Shown: positions 1 through 6,382, counted from the stretch's first letter. The stretch is 7,581 bases of DNA from an uncultured euryarchaeote (GCA_937897365.1 CALCOP010000013.1:1-7581), one strand, 5' to 3'. Numbers and translations are program-made. Notes: generated by a model not told the origin, from the letters alone.

Positions 1-54
1 ACTCGGGGCCTCTACCATGCCAAGGTAGCGATCTTCCAACTGATCTACACGCCC
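1..54 (-). tRNA. tRNA-Ala(GGC), 3' part cut off by the window edge
   Basis: Read on the minus strand from base 54, the sequence folds as a tRNA. The acceptor 5' strand is GGGCGTG (54-48), followed by TA. The D-arm is GATC / AGTTGGAA / GATC (45-30). The anticodon stem CTACC/GGTAG (28-24 with 16-12) encloses the 7-base loop TTGGCAT, whose anticodon GGC (bases 21-19) reads the Ala codon GCC. The 5' T-stem strand CCGAG (6-2) is present, but the T-loop, the 3' T-stem strand and the 3' acceptor strand lie outside the window. The third acceptor base is G, as expected for the alanine G3:U70 identity pair, but U70 cannot be seen. No convincing TATA box was found at the expected distance upstream. Confidence 0.9.
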
Positions 55-182
55 AAATGGGTGCTTTCGCAGTCATCCCACTTGAACGCCCATCATAAGC
101 ATTGCCAACTCGTCTTGCTTGTTTTTTCTAGTCAGTTTGACCTTTCAGTCATTTGTTTTCTTGTCACTTTAAGTAGTGTTGA
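55..182. other. Divergent intergenic region between tRNA-Ala and the phosphatase gene
   Basis: This 128-base AT-rich spacer separates the minus-strand tRNA from the plus-strand phosphatase. It contains a T6 run at 122-127 and, near its right end, the TATA-like element at 167-173. I see no open reading frame, structured RNA or convincing repeat in it. Confidence 0.6.
167..173 (+). promoter_or_regulatory. Possible archaeal TATA box for the phosphatase gene
   Basis: The element CTTTAAG is centred at about 170. Archaeal transcription normally starts 25-28 nt downstream of the TATA centre, which puts the start near 195-198. That would give either a leaderless message beginning at the ATG at 195 or a 10-nt leader that starts at the GGTGA preceding the ATG at 207. 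This is positional reasoning only, and the motif is a weak match. Confidence 0.35.
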
Positions 183-1046
183 ATGCTTGTTATTATGGTG
201 ACGAAAATGAGGCGAAATGACATGGAAAATGACTTGCAAAATGCACTTGATAATGGACATAATGTTTGGGCAATTGGAGATGTCCATGGTTTCTCTCTGA
301 CGCTTGAAGCATTGCTCGATGAATGTGAATTGTCGATGGATGACCGAGTGGTTTTGCTTGGAGATTTAATCGACCGTGGCCCTGATAGTTTTGATGTCGT
401 GCGCATTGCTCGAAGTGACCCTCGTATTCACTGTGTCAAAGGTAACCATGAAGACATGATGGTGGAAGGATTTAACCTTGAATCATTGGGGAAACCGGAC
501 AGCGATATGATGACTTGGCTTCACAACGGCGGATACGCTACAGTCGCCTCTTACATTCGTGATTATACCGATGACTTTGGCCATGAAGATTCAGAACGCC
601 TTCTTGCTCAAGTCGAGGATGATAAGGAATGGATGCAGCGTTTACCTTCTCATCTTCTTCTCAATCAATGGCGCCTTGTTCATGCGGGTTATGATCCAAG
701 ACTTGACATTGAAGACCAAGAAGAAAGCATTCATCTATGGATTCGCAGGCCGTTTCACTCTGCTACCAAACCTATTGATAAGTATAGAACTGTTCTGTTT
801 GGGCACACTCCAACTATGTCGCTTAACCATTCTATGGGGCATGAAGGGTGGGGCAAGCCGTGGTTTTCAATTACTGCAACGGTCGATGGACGTTCGGCAA
901 GTATTGGTTTGGACACCTGTGTATTTCACGATGAAAACAAACCTGCTTTGCTGACTGCTTTCAATTTACAAACGCTTGAAGTGCGACAAGTCCCACGCGT
1001 TGAGCCTTGGGATAAGGATGCAAGAGAACGAGCGAACCAATACTAA
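183..1046 (+). CDS. PPP-family metallophosphatase (PrpA/ApaH-like serine/threonine or nucleotide phosphatase)
   Basis: This is a cytosolic di-metal phosphoesterase of the PPP superfamily. All signature motifs are intact, numbered from the ATG at 183: GDVHG (32-36), GDLIDRGP (60-67), GNHED (87-91), LVHAG (165-169) and FGHTP (206-210). The predicted metal ligands are D33, H35, D61, N88, H167 and H208, and H89 is the probable general acid. A GLDTC segment (242-246) matches the closing strand of bacterial-type PPP enzymes such as PrpA and diadenosine tetraphosphatase. The length of 287 residues is typical for this short class. The start is uncertain: in-frame ATGs lie at 183, 195, 207 and 222. 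The one at 207 has GGTGA at 197-201, five bases upstream, a good archaeal ribosome site, so I favour 207 although the longest frame is listed. The substrate (phosphoprotein or dinucleotide) cannot be decided from sequence. No signal peptide or membrane segment is present. Confidence 0.9.
   Translation: MLVIMVTKMRRNDMENDLQNALDNGHNVWAIGDVHGFSLTLEALLDECELSMDDRVVLLGDLIDRGPDSFDVVRIARSDPRIHCVKGNHEDMMVEGFNLESLGKPDSDMMTWLHNGGYATVASYIRDYTDDFGHEDSERLLAQVEDDKEWMQRLPSHLLLNQWRLVHAGYDPRLDIEDQEESIHLWIRRPFHSATKPIDKYRTVLFGHTPTMSLNHSMGHEGWGKPWFSITATVDGRSASIGLDTCVFHDENKPALLTAFNLQTLEVRQVPRVEPWDKDARERANQY
197..201 (+). promoter_or_regulatory. Shine-Dalgarno-like GGTGA that favours the ATG at 207
   Basis: GGTGA ends five bases before the in-frame ATG at 207. 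It matches the archaeal anti-Shine-Dalgarno pairing core and would favour a protein 8 residues shorter than the longest frame. The removed residues precede the first conserved motif, so function would not be affected. Confidence 0.4.
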
Positions 1047-1052
1047 ACCGTC

Positions 1053-1058
1053 TTTTTT
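1053..1058 (+). terminator. T-run terminator after the phosphatase gene
   Basis: Six consecutive T residues begin seven bases after the TAA stop of the phosphatase and lie before the TATA box of the next gene. Archaeal RNA polymerase terminates at T-runs in the non-template strand without needing a hairpin, so position and composition fit an intrinsic terminator. Confidence 0.45.
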
Positions 1059-1070
1059 GAGCATGTAATC

Positions 1071-1078
1071 AATATATA
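1071..1078 (+). promoter_or_regulatory. TATA box of the giant surface-protein gene
   Basis: AATATATA is centred about 27 nt before the ATG at 1102, exactly where an archaeal TATA box would sit if transcription starts at or within a few bases of the start codon. The GGTG at 1097-1100 is only one base from the ATG, too close to act as a ribosome site, which also supports leaderless translation. Confidence 0.6.
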
Positions 1079-1101
1079 CCGCAACCTACTGGCATAGGTG
1101 T

Positions 1102-4100
1102 ATGAACAAGGTTCCTGTCTTCCTTTGCATAGCCATTTTGCTTGGTCAAGTGATGTTATTTTCATCAGAAGAAAATATGTTCAATCCTTCTTTTGATGCC
1201 GAATTGAACAGTGAGGATACCTTCCCCGCATCTGGACGAAATCATTCTGAAGATGGCGGCTGGGTAATCGAAACTGTAGAAACATCCAGCTCTCAAGGAA
1301 GTTGGGTCAGCCATGGCAAGTACAATTCCTTGGCTGTTGGCTCGAATGGCGCACCTCACATCACTTACCTTTCAGCAGTTGGGAATACGTATTTCATAAA
1401 TCACACATCCTTTGATGGCCAAACATGGGATTCAAACACTGTAGCATCATCCTCCGGCGGCCCATGTTTAGCCCTTGACTCTTCAGACAGCCCTCATGTG
1501 GGGATATACTCTTCTTATTCTACAGGCGATGGGGATATCCAATTGGCGACTGAACCAGGACAAAACTCAACTTCATGGACTCTTGAAATGATCGATAATT
1601 CTTCAACCAATGTTGGTAGTAATTGTGATATGAAGGTTGGCCCAAATGGGGACATCTATGTTGTGTATTGGAACTTTCACTCAGATAATGGTTCTCTAAG
1701 ATTTGCTCACCATAACGGTAATTATTGGACTATTTCTGATATTGACAGCGATGGTGGCAGTGACTCTTCTTTGCAAATAGATGATTCAGGAAATCTTCAT
1801 CTTACCTACCGGGATTTGACAAATGGAGGATTAAAATATGGTGTAAATTATGGCCAAGGTTGGGTTTTGTCGACGATTGAAGGTAATGGTCAAGGTAGAG
1901 GTAATTCGTTAGTTCTTGATAGTAACAACAAGCCTCATGTATCTTATTTTGATGGCTATAATAATCGGTTGAAATATGCAAGTTTGACTGGAACAAGTTG
2001 GTCGATTTCAACTGTTGAGGCGAGCATCTCTTGGGGAAACAGTTCGAATGCTGCTCAGACAGATACTGCAATCGGAATCGACTCTTCTGATAATGTCCAT
2101 ATTCTATACCATAACTCCGGCCTAAAGTATGCTTTTTATGACGGTACTTCTTGGAACTTCACACTGATTGACACAGTAGAAAATGACGAGAGTAATACAA
2201 ACTTAGTTATTGACGACGAGGATCGAATTCACATTTCGTATCAGGATAAACAAAATCAAAGTTTGAAATATGCTACTTTTCAAGAATCTTCGGATATTTG
2301 GGATTTGTCGATTATTGATTCTCAAGCGGATGTAGGGAAATATTCCTCCATTGTTCTTGATTCCAATGATGGTGCTCACATTTCCTATTTTGATGAATCC
2401 TCAAAGGACTTGAAGTATGCAACAGATGTTTCCGGCCAGTGGATTTCATACACTATTGACTCAGAAGGAGATGTTGGTTATGGTTCTTCCATTGCAATTG
2501 ATTCGAATGATGCGCTTCACATATCGTATGATGATTCGACGAATGGTGACCTCAAATACGCTACCAATGTCAATGGAACTTGGGAAATCTCAACCATCGA
2601 AAGTCAGGGTAATGTAGGAGCTTATTCATCGATTGGCGTTAATTCATACGATAAAGTACACATCTCTTACTATGATGCAACAAACGGCGACCTTCGATAT
2701 GCTACCAACCAATATTCAAGCGTTGAATGGTCTTTCACTTCAGTTGCCACTTCGGGTAATGTAGGACATCATACCTCACTCGTCATTGATTCCGACAATA
2801 CTGTTCACATATCGTATATTGATTATGATGACGAGGCGCTTCATTACGCCGAAAATACTTGGGGACCTTCGGGTTGGGTGACCACTGTTATTGATTCAGG
2901 TTCAAATTCAATCGGCTCCTCCACCTCAATTGCAGTAGATGACTCGAACAAGGTCCACATTTCCTACCATGATGTCAGCAATAATGATTTGAAATATGCA
3001 ACAGATGAATCTGGTTCTTGGGTTACAGCATTGGTTGATGAAGCAGGTGATGTAGGAGATACTTCCAGTATCACTACCGACTCAGAAGGCGTCGTTCACA
3101 TCTCTTATTTTGATGATACAAATGAAAACCTGAAGCATGCTACAAATTTCAATTCCACACAAATTCCTCCGACGTGGATGATTATGACCGTTGATTCATT
3201 AGGTGCTGTAGGCGAATATTCTTCAATAGCGTTCGACTCTGAAGACAGAGCACACATCTCTTATCATGATTCAACAAATTCTGATTTGAAATACGCTACT
3301 TCTGAAGGCCCTCAGGGCGGTGAAGGCATAACCGATCCGTCTGATGCGACTGTTTGGATTGAAGATTTTTCCTATTCAGTCAATCCAGGTGACACATTTT
3401 CCTATGATTTAAAAATCGAGACTGATTGTACATGTGATATTGATTTTGAGTTTTACTTTCAGGTATTTTATGGATTAACGTCCCTCGAAACAATAATGGA
3501 ACCAAATCTAACAATTTCCGATGATTTAAACCTCGGCTTCAATGGTTCATGGACTGCAAGCGCAAGTGCGACATATGACTTCCAATTCCGATTATATGAC
3601 CCTACAAGTTCTCAAAATTTGGATGTCATTACGGTTGAATCTGTATCGCTGGCTGTAGCACCTGATAATGGAGGTAATGGGACAAATCAAGCAAACGAGA
3701 CTGTTGAATCCGCTCTTGGATGGTACGAACAGTGGAATGAATCAGTGAGTACCATTCTTTCAATGAACTCTACCGCATACGATCTTGAAGAAGACCGAAA
3801 TTATTCGATTCAAACGCTGCTGTATTACAGTTCAAATAATACAGATATTTATTCTGAAAGTTTCAATTTTTCCGGTGCATTTTGGATCGACTACGTAACC
3901 CCAACAACCGGATTATCGCTTTCGTTTGATGAAATTACACGAGGGGTGGAATATTGCTTTTTGTCGAAGTTATTTTATTCAGGTAACTTACTCTTCACTG
4001 ATGATATGTGTATTACTATCCCCCAACTTCAAGACGATGGTGACAATGAAACTGAGGGCGAGGATTATGACGGCGACGGTGTAATGGATGAGGATGACCA

Positions 4101-5622
4101 TTGCTACGATGGTCGGACAAATTGGAATTCAACAGACGCAACCGACCATGATTCAGATGGTTGTCAAGATGCAACAGAAGACTGGGATGACGATAACGAC
4201 GGCATTGATGATCAAGACGACATGTGTCCTACCGGTTCACTCAATTGGTATGCTTTTAATGATTCAAATCCCGATAACGATTACGATGGTTGCCGTGATG
4301 CTGATGAAGACGGTGATGATGACGATGATGGCTATCCTGACGTACAGGATTCCTGTCCTGTGAGTCGACGTGGAGCAGTTGTTGATGAAACCGGCTGTGA
4401 AACCTCTTTCCCGGATGACGATGGAGATGGTGTAGCAAACGACTATGACCACTGTGCTGATTCAGATGATGATGAAGAAGTCGATTGGCGTGGTTGTTTA
4501 ATCTGGGAAGACCAAGATAACGATGGCGTTCATGACAATGCCGATGAGTGTGAAGATACACTTGAGGGTAGCATTGTTGATGACAATGGTTGCGTTGAGA
4601 ATTCAACAGGAGACGGTTCAGGCGGCAATTTGACTGACAACTCATCAGGTACTGAAAACCAGACCGGAAATAACACTGGAAATCAGACTGGAAACAGTAC
4701 TGTAGACCCCCCAGTGGATGTAGACGAACCTGCTGAAGAAGAGGAAGATGAAATTGTAGACCTTCTTGCTGATGATTGGTATGAAGAAATCCCAATTCTC
4801 GGTTCACTCATTAAGCAGGCGCAAACAGAATATGGTCAGTATGCGGGAATCAGTGTTCTTTCAATTACCATTGTGGGGTATGTCTATCGTGGATTAACAA
4901 TGCGTTCGGAATACAAGATGAACAAGCGTGTGAGGAGATTCAAAAAGCAAATCTCGAAAGCAGACAGCGCGAAGGTTTTGCGCCGTATTCAAACCGATAT
5001 CGAGGAAGCAGAAGGCCGAAGATTGTTACCGCGTGGTGCATTGGGAGACTTGCTTTCTCTTATCGAATTACGCGCTGAAGATTTGGGATTGACCGACTTC
5101 ATAACACAAGACTCGTTGATTGAAGCCGGTATTACTCGCGATGAGTTACTCGACGGGGTTGATGCTCTTAATCAGGCTCGAGAAGACTTGGCAAACGCTC
5201 AGTTTGAATCTGAAAACTCCTCTCGAGGTGGGCCGCCAGGTTTGTCCCGTTCTGCTTCATTACCTCCAAAACAGGCTGCAACTGCAACCTTGAGAGGTGC
5301 CGGTAGAGGTGGCGGAGTGAAGCGTCCATCCTATCATCCAAAGGACCTCAATCGCGATGGTTCAGTCGATGAAGAAGATGAGGCGATTTGGGCGAGTATG
5401 ACGCAGAGTGAACGCGATGCCAAACGTCTTCAATCGGCGAGATCACAAGCGAATGTTGCCTCTCAGGTTGTGGCTTTTTCGAAGCTACCTCCAAGTTTGA
5501 AATCTCGTTGCCATTGTGGCAAAAAGAAAGCTTATGGTAAGTGTTGTTTCAAGAAAGATCCCTGTCCGTGTGGAAGCGGTAAGAAGTTCTTCAAGTGTTG
5601 CGCTAAGGAGCGCGGTTACTGA
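1102..5622 (+). CDS. Giant single-pass surface protein: propeller repeats, calcium-binding stalk, TM helix, EF-hand and tandem SEC-C cytoplasmic tail
   Basis: This gene encodes 1506 residues; I recognise no named gene. Order of parts: signal peptide (about 1-22, hydrophobic VPVFLCIAILLGQVMLF); 14 repeats of about 47 residues (74-736) with core H-I-S-Y and L-K-Y-A, probably beta-propeller blades; two beta-rich, probably Ig-like domains (about 747-855 and 870-977); an Asp/Cys-rich thrombospondin-3-like stalk (988-1164) with five Cys pairs; a sequon-rich acidic linker (1165-1230); one short hydrophobic helix (about 1247-1262) followed by Arg/Lys residues, giving an outside-to-inside topology; a helical, charged cytoplasmic part; a Gly/Ser/Pro-rich linker (about 1370-1410); an EF-hand loop (1415-1426); and two SEC-C zinc motifs at the C-terminus. 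The start is supported by the TATA box at 1071-1078 and the signal peptide directly after the ATG. Inferred role: cell-surface binding, adhesion or sensing. A sialidase-like enzyme is less likely because no catalytic pattern is apparent. Confidence 0.9.
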   Translation: MNKVPVFLCIAILLGQVMLFSSEENMFNPSFDAELNSEDTFPASGRNHSEDGGWVIETVETSSSQGSWVSHGKYNSLAVGSNGAPHITYLSAVGNTYFINHTSFDGQTWDSNTVASSSGGPCLALDSSDSPHVGIYSSYSTGDGDIQLATEPGQNSTSWTLEMIDNSSTNVGSNCDMKVGPNGDIYVVYWNFHSDNGSLRFAHHNGNYWTISDIDSDGGSDSSLQIDDSGNLHLTYRDLTNGGLKYGVNYGQGWVLSTIEGNGQGRGNSLVLDSNNKPHVSYFDGYNNRLKYASLTGTSWSISTVEASISWGNSSNAAQTDTAIGIDSSDNVHILYHNSGLKYAFYDGTSWNFTLIDTVENDESNTNLVIDDEDRIHISYQDKQNQSLKYATFQESSDIWDLSIIDSQADVGKYSSIVLDSNDGAHISYFDESSKDLKYATDVSGQWISYTIDSEGDVGYGSSIAIDSNDALHISYDDSTNGDLKYATNVNGTWEISTIESQGNVGAYSSIGVNSYDKVHISYYDATNGDLRYATNQYSSVEWSFTSVATSGNVGHHTSLVIDSDNTVHISYIDYDDEALHYAENTWGPSGWVTTVIDSGSNSIGSSTSIAVDDSNKVHISYHDVSNNDLKYATDESGSWVTALVDEAGDVGDTSSITTDSEGVVHISYFDDTNENLKHATNFNSTQIPPTWMIMTVDSLGAVGEYSSIAFDSEDRAHISYHDSTNSDLKYATSEGPQGGEGITDPSDATVWIEDFSYSVNPGDTFSYDLKIETDCTCDIDFEFYFQVFYGLTSLETIMEPNLTISDDLNLGFNGSWTASASATYDFQFRLYDPTSSQNLDVITVESVSLAVAPDNGGNGTNQANETVESALGWYEQWNESVSTILSMNSTAYDLEEDRNYSIQTLLYYSSNNTDIYSESFNFSGAFWIDYVTPTTGLSLSFDEITRGVEYCFLSKLFYSGNLLFTDDMCITIPQLQDDGDNETEGEDYDGDGVMDEDDHCYDGRTNWNSTDATDHDSDGCQDATEDWDDDNDGIDDQDDMCPTGSLNWYAFNDSNPDNDYDGCRDADEDGDDDDDGYPDVQDSCPVSRRGAVVDETGCETSFPDDDGDGVANDYDHCADSDDDEEVDWRGCLIWEDQDNDGVHDNADECEDTLEGSIVDDNGCVENSTGDGSGGNLTDNSSGTENQTGNNTGNQTGNSTVDPPVDVDEPAEEEEDEIVDLLADDWYEEIPILGSLIKQAQTEYGQYAGISVLSITIVGYVYRGLTMRSEYKMNKRVRRFKKQISKADSAKVLRRIQTDIEEAEGRRLLPRGALGDLLSLIELRAEDLGLTDFITQDSLIEAGITRDELLDGVDALNQAREDLANAQFESENSSRGGPPGLSRSASLPPKQAATATLRGAGRGGGVKRPSYHPKDLNRDGSVDEEDEAIWASMTQSERDAKRLQSARSQANVASQVVAFSKLPPSLKSRCHCGKKKAYGKCCFKKDPCPCGSGKKFFKCCAKERGY
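1321..3309 (+). repeat. Fourteen tandem ~47-residue beta-propeller-like blades (protein-level repeat)
   Basis: Residues 74-736 of the surface protein repeat a unit of roughly 47 residues. The consensus is S-[IL]-x-[ILV]-D-S, four residues, H-I-S-Y-x-D, a turn rich in N/S/D, L-K-Y-A-T, a variable loop, W-x-[IL]-x-x-[IV]-[DE], then often x-V-G before the next unit. I count 14 copies by the H-I-S-Y-like core (variants include HITY, HVGI, YVVY, HLTY, HVSY, HILY). Copies 7-14 keep H-I-S-Y exactly; copies 1-6 are more diverged. Four predicted strands per unit resemble BNR/sialidase-type propeller blades, and 14 could fold as two seven-bladed propellers. The DNA has diverged at synonymous sites, so these are not recent duplications. 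Confidence 0.8.
4063..4593 (+). repeat. Asp/Cys-rich thrombospondin type 3-like calcium-binding stalk
   Basis: Residues 988-1164 contain five units of the form D-x-D-G-D-G-x-x-D-x-x-D-x-C followed by a G-C. The ten cysteines lie at 1001, 1021, 1042, 1064, 1085, 1099, 1118, 1132, 1150 and 1164. The spacing inside pairs is 20-22 residues in the first two units and 14 in the last three. By analogy with thrombospondin-3 and related repeats, the Asp side chains wrap calcium ions and the cysteines form disulfides, giving a rigid extracellular rod. The first two units carry an insertion with the shared sequence S/T-x-L/N-W. Confidence 0.75.
4594..4791 (+). other. Sequon-rich, acidic juxtamembrane linker
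   Basis: Residues 1165-1230 are low-complexity Gly/Asn/Thr/Ser followed by Pro and a Glu/Asp run. N-x-S/T sequons occur at N1167, N1176, N1180, N1186, N1190, N1194 and N1198, a dense cluster suited to AglB-type archaeal N-glycosylation. It probably acts as an extended glycosylated spacer that lifts the ectodomain off the membrane. Confidence 0.6.
4840..4887 (+). other. Single transmembrane helix of the surface protein
   Basis: Residues 1247-1262 form the only long hydrophobic stretch after the signal peptide (AGISVLSITIVGYVY), bounded by tyrosines. It is followed by R1263, R1268 and a basic cluster, KRVRRFKKQ. By the positive-inside rule the C-terminal ~240 residues are cytoplasmic. The helix is short for a bilayer and may extend upstream into YGQ. 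Confidence 0.7.
5344..5379 (+). other. EF-hand-like calcium loop in the cytoplasmic tail
   Basis: Residues 1415-1426 (DLNRDGSVDEED) fit the canonical 12-residue EF-hand/dockerin loop, with D at 1, N at 3, D at 5, G at 6, a small polar residue at 7 and an acidic residue at 12. By topology it lies inside the cell, unlike the stalk. Only one loop is seen, so it may be a half dockerin-type site. Confidence 0.55.
5509..5601 (+). other. Tandem SEC-C zinc-binding motifs at the extreme C-terminus
   Basis: The first motif uses C1470-x-C1472-G and, after YGK, C1481-C1482. The second uses C1488-P-C1490-G-S-G-K-K and, after FFK, C1499-C1500. The second is a textbook SEC-C signature, C-x-C-G-S-G-K-K followed by CC/CH, known from the SecA C-terminus and many stand-alone proteins, where it binds zinc. 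The protein ends six residues later. Confidence 0.85.
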
Positions 5623-5689
5623 TTAAGAGTGTCTTACACCCATCGATGGTTTTGCCACAGTTCTTGAGGGTGGAGCCTCACCGCTCACC

Positions 5690-6253
5690 ATGGACGAGGT
5701 TCGAAAGCCCGAATCAGTTCCTTTGGCTCATACGCCAATCCCTTCTCATCAGCCTCATCTACCCGTTGATTTGGTCCAATCCGCTTTGCAGATTTTATCC
5801 GGTGTTACTGATGCAGTTTTCCGTCCTTGGATTAGCGACCGAATCACGCTCATTTGGTTGGAAAATGAGTCGATGCGCCTCGGAATGACTCGATTTGAAG
5901 AGGGACCAAATGAATTGGCCCGCCGCCGACGCTTGCGTATTGATCCAGGGGAAGTCACCATCGGATTACACCCTGCTCTGCTCGAAGATGAGCGACTCTA
6001 CAATCATACATTTGTTCATGAGTTTCTTCATGCTGCAGGCCTTACTGCGCATTCAGCACAACATGATGAGTTAACCCAGTCAGTGGCTCCATCCCCTTCG
6101 ATGAAAGATTCATCACTTTTACAGCGCATACGTGATTCTGTGCTTGGCGAGGCTCAAATTCACCAATGGGAATGCAAGTCATGTGGCTATGAATGGAAGC
6201 GTACAACCGTTCGCCGTCCAACCCGTTGTTACAAATGTGCAAGACCGCTTTAA
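5690..6253 (+). CDS. Putative zinc metalloprotease, SprT-like, with C-terminal zinc ribbon
   Basis: This gene encodes a soluble protein of 187 residues. The catalytic signature is V-H110-E111-F-L-H114, inside a helix followed by AAGL, with H121 and H125 as candidate third zinc ligands. The C-terminus carries a zinc ribbon, C162-x-x-C165 and C180-x-x-C183, preceded by W160 and followed by the stop. HEXXH plus a terminal ribbon is the arrangement of SprT-like proteins, a family related to the DNA-protein crosslink protease Spartan, and the length fits. The rest does not match SprT closely enough for me to be sure, so another HEXXH family is possible. The gene lies 67 bases after the giant surface-protein gene, with no T-run between, so co-transcription is plausible. 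The start ATG is the first in its frame; no close Shine-Dalgarno is seen. There is no signal peptide, so the protein acts in the cytosol. Confidence 0.75.
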   Translation: MDEVRKPESVPLAHTPIPSHQPHLPVDLVQSALQILSGVTDAVFRPWISDRITLIWLENESMRLGMTRFEEGPNELARRRRLRIDPGEVTIGLHPALLEDERLYNHTFVHEFLHAAGLTAHSAQHDELTQSVAPSPSMKDSSLLQRIRDSVLGEAQIHQWECKSCGYEWKRTTVRRPTRCYKCARPL

Positions 6254-6306
6254 GGACGATTCCGATGGTTAACCTTCATCAAGTGTGAGCGCCGCCCTTG
6301 GGATAA
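6254..6306 (+). other. Short spacer before tRNA-Arg
   Basis: Fifty-three bases separate the protease stop from the tRNA. They contain an 8-base palindrome, GGTTAACC, at 6267-6274, about 35 bases before the tRNA 5' end. That is too far to be a standard TATA box, and no better promoter element was found, so the tRNA may be cut from the upstream transcript. Confidence 0.35.
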
Positions 6307-6379
6307 GGACGTATAGTGTAGCTGGATATCACTTTGGCCTTCTAAGCCGAAAACCCGGGTTCGAATCCTGGTACGTCCG
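6307..6379 (+). tRNA. tRNA-Arg(TCT), complete, no encoded CCA
   Basis: The acceptor stem is fully paired: GGACGTA (6307-6313) with TACGTCC (6372-6378). The D-arm has GTG/CAC pairing, with a T-T opposition at the inner position. The anticodon stem TTGGC/GCCGA (6334-6338 with 6346-6350) includes one T-G pair and encloses the loop CTTCTAA, giving anticodon TCT (6341-6343), which reads AGA. The T-arm CCGGG / TTCGAAT / CCTGG (6355-6371) is canonical. The discriminator is G at 6379. The following bases are CCT, so the CCA tail must be added enzymatically, as in most archaea. No intron is present. Confidence 0.95.
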
Positions 6380-6382
6380 CCT

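Noticed and set aside
1..182. Integrated element or attachment site next to tRNA-Ala
   Set aside because: The region shown is upstream of the tRNA 5' end, whereas integration usually uses the 3' end, which is outside the window. No integrase or direct repeat is seen.
559..954. Plus-strand frame inside the phosphatase
   Set aside because: It is an out-of-frame shadow; the phosphatase motifs H167 and FGHTP lie in the other frame over the same bases.
1321..3309. Possible CRISPR-like or DNA tandem repeat
   Set aside because: The periodicity of about 141 bases follows the protein repeat. Copies differ at synonymous sites and there are no identical short repeats separated by unique spacers.
1102..3309. 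Sialidase or glycoside hydrolase function for the propeller region
   Set aside because: The blades resemble BNR-type repeats in rhythm, but I do not see the Asp-box S-x-D-x-G-x-x-W pattern or a catalytic Arg triad, so only a binding or structural role is suggested.
4088..4363. Plus-strand Met/Thr-rich frame
   Set aside because: It is a +1 shadow of GATGAT-type codons in the stalk; its composition is an artefact of the Asp-rich repeat.
4256..4807. Long minus-strand frame of 183 codons rich in His, Arg and Leu
   Set aside because: It is the antisense of the Asp-rich stalk (GAT/GAC read backwards gives ATC/GTC, and other frames give His/Arg). It has no promoter, ribosome site or recognisable domain, and the plus-strand reading has clear motifs.
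5646..5888. Plus-strand frame overlapping the protease start
   Set aside because: It is in a different frame from the HEXXH and zinc-ribbon reading, encodes a Trp/Leu/Arg-rich sequence with no motif, and stops inside the protease gene.
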